Assembly (NCBI RefSeq): GCF_016907435.1
Contig: NZ_JAFBBZ010000001.1
Coordinates: forward strand, 2,418,001-2,482,000
Direction of reading: 5' to 3'
Source: Nocardioides salarius
GTDB lineage: Bacteria > Actinomycetota > Actinomycetes > Propionibacteriales > Nocardioidaceae
Length of the DNA: 64,000 bases
A program made the position numbers and the translations under genes. Below are positions 26,215-35,486 of the stretch, one piece after another (positions within the stretch are counted from its first letter, which is position 1; each line of letters opens with the position of its first letter). Under the pieces are notes generated by a model, which was not told the origin of the DNA, did no database searches, and was given only the letters and a program-made list of their open reading frames with translations.

Positions 26215-27180
26215 TCAGGCGCCTGACTCGAGGGTCGCTCGGATCTGCTGCGTCAGCGGACGGAATCTCGCCATTGTTGAGATGAACCAGTCGAGGAACT
26301 CGATCCGCGAGTCGGCATCAAGTACGTCTCCCTGCAGTCGGTCGACGTGGATCCGGCAAGCCTTCTTGCCAGGAAGCGGGTCGTACTTGATCGATCCCGC
26401 GAACTCGTTGTCCAGCAAGAGGCGGTGTTCCACAAACCGTTCGAACTCGGCGAGGTTGACTGAGGCATCCGGGCCGCCGAAGTACAGCTCTACGCGTGGG
26501 CCGGTGACGGTGAACGCCATTCCGTACCAGATCGTTGATGTGCCGTAGGGCAGCGTGATCCACGATTGCGACGAACCTGCGGTGGACCTGGTCCAGGTTG
26601 GGTGCTCGGAGCGGATTCGGCCTAGCAGTTCGCCCCAGAACTCTTGGTATGCCAGGGACTTGGGCGAGAGAGTGACGGCCGATCGCTCGGTGTGTAACTG
26701 CTTGGTCCAGTCGTTGGGTTTCGCGACCACGCGGAAGAGTGGCGCCGGGCGCGATTCGTCGATGCGTACGGCAGAGATCTCGACTCCAAAGAACCGGGTT
26801 TCTTCGTCGGTGTGCTCGTTCAGCCAGTCAAGCGCCGCTCGGTGCTCTTCTCGGAAGGTAGGGGCACACCACACGATCGTCGACGGGTCGGTGCCGCCAG
26901 CGTAGGTAAGAAGCTGGCCGAGATGTGAGTGATCTGTTTGCTCCAGTTGATTCTCGACGATCACCACGGTGTTCGTGGCGAGGTCTGTGCCGATGAGATC
27001 TAGCGCGAAGCCGCCGACCCTGCGTTCGGCCTCGGTGAGTTGCAGTTCCATCCCGAGAGCGTCACCCAGGACATCGGCGTTCTCGAGAAGCCATAACGTG
27101 AAGTCGTGAGCTTCGTGCTTCCAAATACTTCTGACGGCGACCGTCGTGAGGCGACTCAAGGCCACTGGGTGTGAGTTCAT
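26215..27180 (-). CDS. DUF4268-type protein, PD-(D/E)XK-like
   Basis: A 321-residue cytoplasmic protein. The N-terminal half has a nuclease-fold signature: Asp in GGFALDLIG (near residue 59) and the ExQ pair in VVIVENQLEQTDHSHLGQLL (about 73-92). The C-terminal half (about 180-310) matches the general form of DUF4268 (PYGTSTIWYGMAFT, RVELYFGG). Proteins of this type are common in restriction and defence islands. ATG at 27180 follows GGAGGA. It is a single gene, 78 nt from the split SHOCT gene. Confidence 0.75.
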   Translation of the reverse strand: MNSHPVALSRLTTVAVRSIWKHEAHDFTLWLLENADVLGDALGMELQLTEAERRVGGFALDLIGTDLATNTVVIVENQLEQTDHSHLGQLLTYAGGTDPSTIVWCAPTFREEHRAALDWLNEHTDEETRFFGVEISAVRIDESRPAPLFRVVAKPNDWTKQLHTERSAVTLSPKSLAYQEFWGELLGRIRSEHPTWTRSTAGSSQSWITLPYGTSTIWYGMAFTVTGPRVELYFGGPDASVNLAEFERFVEHRLLLDNEFAGSIKYDPLPGKKACRIHVDRLQGDVLDADSRIEFLDWFISTMARFRPLTQQIRATLESGA

Positions 27181-27293
27181 CGGGTCCTCCTCAACGCTGA
27201 TGCGTGGAGGTCACGTTGCCACGCGCGGGCGGCGGTAGTGCGAGAACAAGACAGAAGGTAGCGAGAGGACGGTCCCGCAGGCGGCGGAATGAC

Positions 27294-28256
27294 TCAGGTG
27301 CGATGACTGTGCTCCCGAGCGCTTGGTCGCGCCCGGTTCCAAAGGGCGACGTCCTCAAGCTCCTGCAGGACCTGTGTCTCCCACTCGCGTGCTGTCGCAC
27401 CGTCTGGTGCTGCGACCCAGCAGAGTTCGACTTCGGCACGCTGAAGCGCGGCGACCGCCCAGTGCTTGCTCCGTGATGGGCCTTCGGTCAAGAGCGTTGC
27501 TAGCCGCTGTGCCAACCAGGCTGGGTCGGCCAACGCTCGGTCGAGTGCGGCCTCACCGAGCCCTGATACCGCGCCGCGGCCTCGCCCGTAGATCTGCAAT
27601 CGTCCGCGCACGCCGAGGCCTCGGCGCTCTCCCGCCATGCCGATGTAGACGATCTGACCATCGCTGCGTGCGGCATAGACGCCGGGCCTCGTTGTTGCTT
27701 CCTTCGCGGCTTGATCGAGCGGATGCCACGCGGACCATTCGAGGTCCGCCAGACGCAGCGTGTCGCTCTCGGTCGAGACGTCATCCGCGGGTACGTCGAG
27801 GATCGGGACTCCATCGGCAGCGGCTTCATCAGCTGCGTCGCTCATGGGAAGGTGGCGGTCCTGGGAATCGGCTCGGGCTAGATCATCGGGAGTCCTGAAA
27901 AGGCGGAAGGAGACCTGGTTGATTCGCTCTGCCCAGGCGGTATCGACGAGGGCTCGATGGACCTGTTGCCTAAGGGCGTTGTTCGCTCGGGTCGTGCGTA
28001 CTGGGTCAGCCGTCGCGCCGCACAGGTCCTCGATGAGCCACTTGAGCGCCTCGCGGCCTCCGGGGCGTGGCTTGAAGAGCCGTGTGCCGTTCCCGGCATC
28101 GTCAACGGCGAGTTCCCACATTCGGCTGTAGAGGTCTTCGAGGTTGAAGTGGTAATTCTCGAAGGCGATCGTCGTGGTCACCGAGCCAACGTACTCGTCG
28201 ACCGCCGCCTGAACGCGGGCCGCGAAGGTGCGGCCCCGAACTGGCATTACCTTCAC
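27294..28256 (-). CDS. GIY-YIG-domain protein with a novel N-terminal region
   Basis: 320 residues. The GIY-YIG module is in the C-terminal half (about residues 193-300): RPGVYAARSDGQIVYIGMAG, then Arg in GVRGRLQIYGRGR and Glu in WETQVLQELED. The first 190 residues (YHFNLEDLYSRMWELAVDDAG) are not a domain I recognise. It is unrelated to the other GIY-YIG protein in the window outside the catalytic signature. GTG at 28256 and ATG at 28247 are both possible starts. It is divergent from a tiny helix-turn-helix gene 31 bp away. Confidence 0.72.
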   Translation of the reverse strand: MKVMPVRGRTFAARVQAAVDEYVGSVTTTIAFENYHFNLEDLYSRMWELAVDDAGNGTRLFKPRPGGREALKWLIEDLCGATADPVRTTRANNALRQQVHRALVDTAWAERINQVSFRLFRTPDDLARADSQDRHLPMSDAADEAAADGVPILDVPADDVSTESDTLRLADLEWSAWHPLDQAAKEATTRPGVYAARSDGQIVYIGMAGERRGLGVRGRLQIYGRGRGAVSGLGEAALDRALADPAWLAQRLATLLTEGPSRSKHWAVAALQRAEVELCWVAAPDGATAREWETQVLQELEDVALWNRARPSAREHSHRT

Positions 28257-28287
28257 AGGGCGGCGATCCGACGTTTAGGTTCGAGGA

Positions 28288-28452
28288 ATGAACGAGCCGG
28301 CCACACCTAAGCAGCTCTCTGCCGAGCTGGGCGTGAGCGACAGAGCAATCCGCAGGTGGCTCCGCGATCAAGGCTGGCAGAGCGTTCCCTATGCCCGCTG
28401 GGAGCTAACACCTGATCAAGCGGCTCAGGTCCGGGCTCACTTCCGAGACTGA
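28288..28452 (+). CDS. 54-residue helix-turn-helix protein
   Basis: ATG at 28288, TGA at 28450-28452. The sequence MNEPATPKQLSAELGVSDRA continues IRRWLRDQGWQSVPYARWEL, a helix-turn-helix of the MerR/excisionase-like kind with a short wing. TAGG lies 8 nt upstream of the ATG. It faces away from the GIY-YIG gene across 31 bp and could regulate it. Phage and plasmid excisionases have this size, but no integrase is present. Confidence 0.65.
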   Translation: MNEPATPKQLSAELGVSDRAIRRWLRDQGWQSVPYARWELTPDQAAQVRAHFRD

Positions 28453-28489
28453 AACGCCCACGGCGTCCTTGAAACGCCCACGGCGTCCT
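28450..28489. repeat. Perfect 20-bp tandem duplication with internal hairpins
   Basis: TGAAACGCCCACGGCGTCCT occurs twice in a row, starting with the stop codon of the small HTH gene. Each copy contains ACGCC-CAC-GGCGT, so the transcript would form two adjacent short stems, perhaps a terminator. Confidence 0.8.
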
Positions 28490-29701
28490 CGTCGCCGCTC
28501 TTGCCCTGGCGACCGGCTCGCGGCGAAAAGAAGTCACCGTTAGCCCAACGCGTCGGACGGCTGCGAGAAGATCAGCCGTGCTCGAATCCATCCTTGCCGT
28601 CGGACCATTGCTCGCCGGGCTCGCTGCCGCGACCGGTCTCATCCTTGGTCTGACCAAGACCGTGCGCCTTCGGCGTCGAGAGAGCACCCTCCGCGAAGCG
28701 ATGACCGCGCTTGATGCCGGGTCCAAGCAGTACGCCATCCTCGGCGACCTCCATCGGGCTGCAGTCGCCGAACTGGTCGGTCGGCAGTTGACCTCAGCCT
28801 GGCGGGTCGCTTGGCCCTGGCTGGTGTGGCTCACTGTCATCTACTTCCACATCGAGCCCGCAAAGCTCGCGGCGGAATATCTGGCGACCGAGAAGGACCC
28901 TAGTGCCGCGTGGCGGAAGTCAGTAGAGGGTTCGGTCTGAAATCATGGGGCATGGCAAATCGTCCTGCTCCTGCCTTGGTTCTTCGACCTGGTGATCGAG
29001 ATGAGCTCGAGCGCTGGACTCGCGCTTCCACGATTCCGGCGGCAGCCGCGAAGCGTGCGCGGATCGTGCTGCTGGCCGCGGACGGCGTAGCGAACACACG
29101 GATCGCGGAGCTGGTCGACTCGACGGTGACCACAGTGTTGTCGTGGCGTAGCCGGTACCAGGCCAAGGGACTGGCCGGGCTGGCCGATGCCCCGCGCCCG
29201 GGTCGGCCTCGGAGGCTGGATCAGCGCCAGATCGTGGCCGCGACGTTGAAGCCGCCGCCGAAGAGGCTCGGTGTCACGCACTGGTCGTCGCGGCTGCTCG
29301 CGGACCGGCTGGGGATCTCCAACACCTCGGTCGCCCGCGCGTGGCGCTCGTATGGGGTCAAGCCGTGGAAGGCCGAATCGTTCCGGTTCTCCACCGACCC
29401 CGAGCTCGTCGGGAAGGTCACCGACATCTGCGGGCTCTACCTGGCCCCGCCCGAGAACGCGATCGTGTTGTGCGTGGATGAGAAGTCCCAGATCCAGGCA
29501 CTCGATCGCACCGTGCCGATCCTGCCGATGCAGGAAGGCCGGATCGAACGCAGATCCCACGACTACTACCGTCACGGCACCTCGACGTTGTTCGCCGCCC
29601 TCGACGTCGCGACCGGCCAGGTCACTGCCGCATTGAAGCCGCGACACCGCCATCAGGAGTTCTTGGCGTTCCTCAAGCAGATCGAACGCACCTACCGGCA
29701 C

Positions 29702-29782
29702 GTGGTCGACCAGGACGGCGACCCGGTCGCGCTGCACCTGGTGATGGACAACTACGCCGCCCACAAGCACACGAACGTCCGG
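29702..29782 (+). repeat. 81-bp target duplication, left copy
   Basis: Identical to 31489-31569. It is a piece of the IS630 transposase gene (coding for about VVDQDGDPVALHLVMDNYAA and seven more residues) present on both sides of the nested element. Confidence 0.93.
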
Positions 29783-31488
29783 CCTGACTCGTGCCACGTG
29801 ACCGTGTATCGGGGAACTCGTCGGTGTCTTTGCAGGTGAGCGAGTTGCGTCGGCGCTGATTGACACACCCCGGGTCTCGGTAGGGTCCGGTCGGTGGTGT
29901 TCGTTCGGAGGTCCCCGGGGCGGTCGGGCAGCACGAAGGTGCAGATCGCGGAGCGTCGTGACGGGCGCGATGTCGTGGTCGAGCACGTCGGCACGGCCCG
30001 TACCGAGGCCGAGCTCGCGGTGCTCATGGCCAAGGCGCGCCAGCGGCTGCACGAGGGTCAGGAGACCCTCGATCTCGAGGGCATCGGGCTCGAGGATGAA
30101 GGCGTGGCGCACCGGCCAGGCCTCATCACGAGCAAGCGCTCGGGGCTCTTGTGGCAGGCGCTGAGCGATGCGTACGCCCGGCTGGGGTTCGACGCCATCG
30201 GCGATGAGGCCTTCGCTCAACTCGTGCTGGCGCGGATCATCGAGCCGACTTCGAAGGCCGACTCCGTGCGGGTGCTGAACGAGATCGGAGTGGCATCGGC
30301 CTCGCTGCGCACGATGTTCCGTGCGCTGCAGCGCACCCAGGAACACGACTACCGGGGCCAGATCGCGACTGCCTGCTTCAGCCACGCGACCACTCACGGC
30401 GACGTGAGCCTGGTGCTCTACGACGTGACCACGCTGTACTTCGAGGCAGAGAAGGAAGACGAGCTCCGCAAGGTCGGCTACAGCAAGGAGCGCCGCGTCG
30501 ACCCCCAGATCGTCGTCGGTCTGCTCGTGGACCGGCACGGGTTCCCACTCGAGATCGGCTGCTTCGAGGGCAACAAGGCCGAGACCTTGACGATCATCCC
30601 GATCGTCAAGCAGTTCGCCGAGCGCCACGGCATCGCGGACATGGTGGTCGTCGCTGACGCCGGAATGCTCTCCTCGTCTAACTTGAGTGACCTCGATGAG
30701 GCCGGGCTGCGGTTCATCGTCGGATCGCGGGTCACCAAGGCGCCGAAGGATCTGGAGTCCCACTTCCGCTGGCACGGCAACGCGTTCACCGACGGTCAGA
30801 TCATCGACACCATCACCCCCCGCGACCAGCGCGGCACCGCGGTCAAGGTCAGCGACCCGAAGGTGAAGGCCGAGCCGGTCTGGGACCCGGCCGTGCACGC
30901 GAAGTCCTGGCGAGCGGTGTGGGCCTACTCCCGCAAGCGGGGCGTGCGTGACAACGCGACGCTGACGCTGCAGGAGAACAAGGCCCGTGCCGTGGTGGCC
31001 GGGGAGAAGGCCGCCAGGACGCCGCGGTTCGTCAAGAACCGCAACGGCGCCACCGAACTCGACGAGGCCTCGCTGGCCAGGGCGCGCGACCTCGTCGGGT
31101 TGAAGGGCTACGTCACGAACATCGAGGGCGAGCTGATGTCAGCGACCGAGGTGATCGGCAGCTACCACGACCTGTGGCACGTCGAGCAGTCCTTTCGCAT
31201 GTCGAAGACCGATCTGGCTGCGAGACCGATGTTCCACCACACCCGCGAGGCCATCGAGGCGCACCTCACGATCGTGTTCGCCGCCCTCGCGATCGCCCGT
31301 CACCTGCAGAACGTCACCGGACTGAGCATCCGAAAGATCGTCGCCACCCTGCGACCGATCCAGCAGATCACGGTCCGCATCGCCGGCCACGAACACCTCG
31401 CCGAGGACCCCATCACCCCAGACGCCAAGGCGATCCTGGACGCGCTCAACATCAACCCTCAGTGACACACCCCGGTGGCACGAGTCAG
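29783..31488 (+). mobile_element. IS1634-family element, copy 1 (about 1.7 kb)
   Basis: Ends are inverted CTGACTCGTGCCAC (29784-29797 and 31475-31488; one extra base at each end is ambiguous). It sits between two 81-bp direct repeats of the IS630 gene. IS1634 and IS1549 are known for unusually long, variable target duplications, which this fits. A second, nearly identical copy is at 39226-40932 in opposite orientation. Confidence 0.88.
29894..31465 (+). CDS. IS1634-family transposase
   Basis: 523 residues beginning (GTG) VVFVRRSPGRSGSTKVQI. The IS4-like DDE core is visible: Asp in SLVLYDVTTLYFEAE, Asp in MVVVADAGMLSS and Glu in HDLWHVEQSFRMSKTDLAAR, the YREK-like helix of the family. It looks intact. 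It differs from the copy at 39250-40821 by about ten residues, so neither arose from the other very recently. Confidence 0.92.
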   Translation: MVFVRRSPGRSGSTKVQIAERRDGRDVVVEHVGTARTEAELAVLMAKARQRLHEGQETLDLEGIGLEDEGVAHRPGLITSKRSGLLWQALSDAYARLGFDAIGDEAFAQLVLARIIEPTSKADSVRVLNEIGVASASLRTMFRALQRTQEHDYRGQIATACFSHATTHGDVSLVLYDVTTLYFEAEKEDELRKVGYSKERRVDPQIVVGLLVDRHGFPLEIGCFEGNKAETLTIIPIVKQFAERHGIADMVVVADAGMLSSSNLSDLDEAGLRFIVGSRVTKAPKDLESHFRWHGNAFTDGQIIDTITPRDQRGTAVKVSDPKVKAEPVWDPAVHAKSWRAVWAYSRKRGVRDNATLTLQENKARAVVAGEKAARTPRFVKNRNGATELDEASLARARDLVGLKGYVTNIEGELMSATEVIGSYHDLWHVEQSFRMSKTDLAARPMFHHTREAIEAHLTIVFAALAIARHLQNVTGLSIRKIVATLRPIQQITVRIAGHEHLAEDPITPDAKAILDALNINPQ

Positions 31489-31569
31489 GTGGTCGACCAG
31501 GACGGCGACCCGGTCGCGCTGCACCTGGTGATGGACAACTACGCCGCCCACAAGCACACGAACGTCCGG
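31489..31569 (+). repeat. 81-bp target duplication, right copy
   Basis: Exact copy of 29702-29782. The IS630 transposase reading frame resumes directly after it at 31570. Confidence 0.93.
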
Positions 31570-32410
31570 GCGTGGCTGGAGGAGAACCCGCGGTTCAAGA
31601 TCCACTTCACCCCCACCCACGCCTCGTGGATGAACCTGGTCGAGGTCTGGTTCGGCATCGTCGAGCGACAAACCATCCGCCGCGGCGTCTTCAAGTCCGT
31701 GCGTGACCTCAACACCAAGATCCGCGCCTTCATCGACGGCTGGAACGACCGCTCCCACCCCTTCGTCTGGACCAAGACCGCAGAGGAGATCCTCAAGAAG
31801 GCAAACCGTCCAACGACTTCAAATCCGCGCCACTAGTTGGGGAGACTTCACCCTTAACGTCCTAGGCGATCCCTTTTACCTCATCGCCGCGATCCCAGTC
31901 TTCTTTGGGCTTAGCGAGGTCTTCCTCAGCCAGTACTTAACGCTGGTGGGTAGGGCCGAGGTGACCCGCAACTTCTACGACGGCAAGTCGATCGAGCGCC
32001 CGCGCACTCACATGAGCCGATCGGTCGAGGCGCACTACAACCCCCCGAAGCGCCTTCAGGCCACTGAGGAGGGGCCGAAGGGCACACTCCGCGAGCGGTT
32101 CGCCACGTCGCTGCGAAATGTGGTTGTCCCGATCGCACTCGCGGTCTGTCCCGGATTGTTCTGCGCGTCCCTCGGCATGATGATTGGCACCTTCACGTGG
32201 CTTGCGCAGCAGGATCCCGACCGCCTTGAGGCGGTCAGCATCCAGCCGTTGGGCGCGATCTCCTTCGTTTCCTTCATAGTGCTCGGTCCAGCCGTGCTCT
32301 ACCTGGTGACCGACGTCGAGCACGAGGTGCGCCTACACGCGCTTCCGACATTGCACCCAGCGAGCACCCTTGACGTGACGCGGAGCAAGCGTCGCTAGAC
32401 GTCCGCACTG

Positions 32411-32725
32411 TTGTCCCCTGGCGCCGGGGATGCCTGTCGCTTGCGCGGCGGCCGAGGGATCACGCTGGCCAGCAACACCAAGTCAGGTCTCAGCTCTCTC
32501 GAGCCCGCAGTGGACGGCCCCCGCGCTGATGCGGACCTCGTCCAGTTCCGCACCCGCGGCTACCTGGCACGGAACGCGTTTCAGAACCTGAGCGACCGTA
32601 TCCGGCCGGTCAGGCCCGGTGCCCTCGGGGCATCCGACGCGGCACCGGGAGTTCTGCTGGCTGCCTTGCTCGACCTTCGCGTCATCACCGAGGAGGAGAT
32701 GACCTGCCTCGCTGCCCGCGTCTAG
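32411..32725 (+). CDS. Small hypothetical protein, doubtful
   Basis: An open frame of 104 codons from a TTG at 32411 to TAG. The second half (VQFRTRGYLARNAFQNLSDR; APGVLLAALLDLRVITEEEM) has plausible composition and codon use, but there is no good ribosome site and no family I know. It may be a decayed remnant downstream of the split membrane-protein gene. Confidence 0.35.
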   Translation: MSPGAGDACRLRGGRGITLASNTKSGLSSLEPAVDGPRADADLVQFRTRGYLARNAFQNLSDRIRPVRPGALGASDAAPGVLLAALLDLRVITEEEMTCLAARV

Positions 32726-33175
32726 CGCCAAGAACGTCCGGGTGATCGCCGATTTCGACTTCGCCTTCGGCGTCGTGTGCGCAATCGGCGCCGCCTTCCG
32801 ACAGAGCGAAAGCGGCGGTATGACGCGTCTGCTAAACGCGCGGATCGCGGCATCATGAACGTGCATTGCTCAGGTAGCGGTTGCGCCTGCTTCCAGTGCC
32901 GAAGCGCGTCCGGTAGAGCGAGACCGCCGTCACATCGGTACGTCGGACGTCTAGGTCGGGACGAGTGTCATGCGTCCAGTCTCCAGACCTTGGCGCGACG
33001 ACACACAGGCGGTGTTTCAGCAGACTGTCGGAGGCGGGCGCCACACTAAGACTGCGGGCCAGCGACCTTCCCAAGAAAAAAATCGAGAAAGTACGGGGGG
33101 ATACGCCCGAGGCGGCACTTAAGAGGGGAACGACAGGGAGCTTGCGAGCTGCCGTTGCCCGATGAGGAGAGACGC
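32726..33175. other. Gene-free leader upstream of the sigma-like gene
   Basis: No supportable gene in 450 bases. An A-rich patch (AAGAAAAAAATCGAGAAA, 33073-33090) is unusual for this genome and could be part of the promoter region of the sigma-like gene that starts at 33176. Confidence 0.45.
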
Positions 33176-33793
33176 ATGGCTGCCAAGCCGGAGCGGGAGC
33201 CGGGGGAGCCCGGACGCTTCGGCGAGCCACTAGAACGGCATCCGAGGGATCAGGTGCCCGAGGCGTGGCTGGTGGAGTCTGACCATCAGAACCTGGCCGA
33301 CAGCGTCGACCGGCTGCAGGGCGACGTCGACCTTGTGACGGCGCTGGCGTTGGCGAAGTACGAGGGGAACCTCTACGACTACTTCGCGAATGAGCTGGCG
33401 AAGTATGGCTACGCCGTGCTGAAGAGCTGGATCGCCAAGAAGATCGTCTTCGAGCGGTGCAAGCAGAAGGGATACGGGCTGCGGGTCCTGGAGCGGGACT
33501 TCACCCAGCAGGAGATCGAGGGTCTGGCCAATTACACGGTGGCCATGGCCCTCAAGTATTTCCGGGACAAGGTGCTGATGAAGCGCAGGTGGGACCCGAC
33601 TAAGGGCGCCTCGCTCCGCACCTTTTTCATCGGCCAATGCGTCTTCCAGTTCCCGAACATCTACCGGGACTTCCTGAACGACCTGGACTCTGACTGGCTG
33701 CACGGCTTCACCGACGATGTGACGGAGATGGACTTCCACACTGAGCACTCGTCGCCGGTCCGGAAGATGTCAAGCAGTCTGAGACACGTCTCG

Positions 33794-34861
33794 TCACGCG
33801 GTCTGTATGAGGGCCTCCGGTGATGGCTGGTTGATCCAGGCGGCCTGGGGGAGCTTCGGGGCCTGGGGTCGGCGGGTGCCGAACCGTTCGGGGTGAGCGG
33901 CGTGGGCTGCGTCCAGGGTGTGCTGCCGCTGGGCCCGGATCTCGGTTGCGGTGCCGTGGTGGACCGACGCGGGGGTGTGCAGCCCGATCCCGGAGTGACG
34001 GTGCTCGTGGTTGTAGTAGCCGAAGAAGTCCTCGCAGAACGCTCTCGCGTCGGCCAGCGAGCCGAACGCCTCGGGGAAGACCGGGGCGTACTTCAGGGTC
34101 TTGAACATGGCCTCGCTGAACGGGTTGTCGTTGCTGACCCGCGGCCGGGAATGGCTGCGGTCGACGCCGAGGTCGAGCAGCAGCTGGGCGACGGGTTTGG
34201 AGGTCATCGACGTCCCGCGGTCGGCATGGATCGCCTGAGGGATGCCGTGCACGCCCATCGCTTTCTCCAGCATCGTCTTGGCGATCTCGGAGTCCTCGAC
34301 AGCCTGCACGGTCCAGGCCACGACGTAGCGGGAGTAGATGTCGAGCACGACGTAGAGCTGGAACCAGATCCCGCGCTGGGGGCCGCGGACCTTGGTGATG
34401 TCCCAGGACCAGACCTGCCCCGGCGCGGTGGCCAACAGCTCGGGCTTCGTCTTGGCAGGATGGGTGGCCTGCCGGCGCCGCTCGCCGGCCGCACCGTGGG
34501 CGCGCAGCAGCCGGTGCATCGTCGACATCGAGCACAGGTAGGTGCCCTCGTCCAGCAGCGTCGCCCAGGTCTGGGCCACCGACTTGTCGCAGAACCTCGG
34601 CGAGGTCAACACCTCCAGCACCTCGGCTTGCTCGGCCACGGTGAGCGCGTTCGGCGGCCTCGGACGCGACGGCTTCGGGCCGTGCAACCGAGGCTGCTTG
34701 GCGCGGTAGTGGCTGCCCCTGGGTCGTCCCAGCAGCTCACACGCCTTGGTCACCGAGGTCAGCTCGGCGAGCTCGTCGACGGCAGGGTTGATCACCGTCC
34801 GGGCGGCTTCGGCGTGCCCGTGCTCTCGGAGAGCGTCTCCAAGAGCGCGTGTGCTTTTCCC
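33794..34861 (-). CDS. IS3-family transposase OrfB frame, copy A
   Basis: Rve-type DDE core: Asp in VWSWDITKVRGP, Asp in IHADRGTSM and Glu in FSEAMFKTLKY. There is no good independent start. A slippery GGGAAAAGC (34853-34861 on the complementary strand) lies where OrfA and OrfB frames are offset by -1, so the protein is probably made as an OrfAB fusion by ribosomal frameshifting. The coordinates begin at that site. Confidence 0.88.
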   Translation of the reverse strand, partial: GKSTRALGDALREHGHAEAARTVINPAVDELAELTSVTKACELLGRPRGSHYRAKQPRLHGPKPSRPRPPNALTVAEQAEVLEVLTSPRFCDKSVAQTWATLLDEGTYLCSMSTMHRLLRAHGAAGERRRQATHPAKTKPELLATAPGQVWSWDITKVRGPQRGIWFQLYVVLDIYSRYVVAWTVQAVEDSEIAKTMLEKAMGVHGIPQAIHADRGTSMTSKPVAQLLLDLGVDRSHSRPRVSNDNPFSEAMFKTLKYAPVFPEAFGSLADARAFCEDFFGYYNHEHRHSGIGLHTPASVHHGTATEIRAQRQHTLDAAHAAHPERFGTRRPQAPKLPQAAWINQPSPEALIQTA

Positions 34862-35211
34862 ACGATGTCCAACGCGGCCCTCGTCCTGGCCAACTCGGCC
34901 TCGGCCTTTTCCGCACGGGCGCGCAACTGTTCGACCTCCCGATCCCGCTGCCGCTCGCGACGGTCCTTGGCCTGGGGGGCCAGCGCTGAGGCGGCGCCAG
35001 ACTCGGCGGCCTTGCGCCACTCCACGATGTGGGAGGAGTACAACCCCTCCCGCCGCAGGATCGCACCGCGCTCGCCGCGGTCGGCGGCGTCGTAATCGGC
35101 CAGGATCTTCGCTTTGTACTCGGCGGTGAACGTGCGTCGCTTCGGACGGTCTGCTCTCGGGCTCACCACCCCATCATCGATCCGGGCAGCATCAGCCAAC
35201 GTCATGGTCAT
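34792..35211 (-). CDS. IS3-family transposase OrfA, copy A
   Basis: 139 residues from ATG 35211 (MTMTLADAARIDDG). The helix-turn-helix region (RRTFTAEYKAKILADYDAAD) is followed by a long coiled coil (about residues 85-125, rich in Arg/Glu/Ala). Its tail overlaps the start of OrfB by about 70 nt, as in frameshifting IS3 elements. Confidence 0.88.
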   Translation of the reverse strand: MTMTLADAARIDDGVVSPRADRPKRRTFTAEYKAKILADYDAADRGERGAILRREGLYSSHIVEWRKAAESGAASALAPQAKDRRERQRDREVEQLRARAEKAEAELARTRAALDIVGKAHALLETLSESTGTPKPPGR

Positions 35212-35486
35212 CAGGTGTCTCGCTTCTCGCCCGTGCAGAGGGAAGGAACTCAGTAGCGGTGTCTCACCTCAGCCTGACGCACAGGGGTCGACCGCCGGGT
35301 GGTCGCAGCGATTGTGTCGTCGCAGGCCATGGCCGAGATCACCGATCCCCGGGTTCGTAAGGCCATGTTCATGACGGCGGAGGGCTACACGCAGCCCGAC
35401 ATTGCACGTGTTTTGGGTGTCTCCACCAAGGCGGTGGAGCGGATGCTCGCGCGTGCGCGCGAGGGTCTTCAGCGAAAGGGGCTGGG

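Larger units (their letters stand above)
28903..31833 (+). mobile_element. IS630-family element, interrupted by an IS1634-type element
   Basis: It is bounded by TA dinucleotides (28901-28902 and 31834-31835), the IS630 target duplication. The ends share inverted CTAGTG(C/G)CGCG and a GAAGTC block. Without the nested element and its duplication it would be about 1.14 kb, normal for the family. Confidence 0.88.
28952..31836 (+). pseudogene. IS630-family transposase, split by the nested element
   Basis: ATG 28952 to 29782 encodes the N-terminal helix-turn-helix (GVANTRIAELVDSTVTTVLS) and the DDE core with Asp in VLCVDEKSQ and Asp in LVMDNYAAHK. The coding sequence resumes at 31570 with AWLEENPRFKIHF and Glu in NLVEVWFGIVE, ending at TAG 31836. 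Removing one 81-bp copy and the inserted element restores a 365-residue transposase in frame. The present 5' reading adds 19 foreign residues and stops at 29839, so the protein lacks its last acidic residue. Confidence 0.88.
28578..32398 (+). pseudogene. Membrane protein gene split by a nested IS630/IS1634 insertion
   Basis: The 5' part (GTG 28578 to 28902) encodes two hydrophobic segments (LAVGPLLAGLAAATGLILGL near residue 6; WPWLVWLTVIYFHI near 80). The 3' part (31836-32398) encodes further segments (YLIAAIPVFFGLSEVFL; VVVPIALAVCPGLFCASLGM; ISFVSFIVLGPAVLYLV). Deleting the insertion between the two TA dinucleotides joins CCT-AGT-TGG in frame (ATEKDPSWGDFTLN), giving a 295-residue multi-pass protein of unknown function. 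The disrupted 5' frame now ends 13 codons into the element at 28940. Confidence 0.82.
33761..35286 (-). mobile_element. IS3-family element, copy A (1526 bp)
   Basis: It is flanked by GTC on both sides (33758-33760 and 35287-35289). The sequence is the same as that of copy B (36784-38309) as far as I can see. Imperfect ends share TGT, CAG.CTGA and GAGACAC blocks. It carries OrfA and OrfB on the minus strand. Confidence 0.92.
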
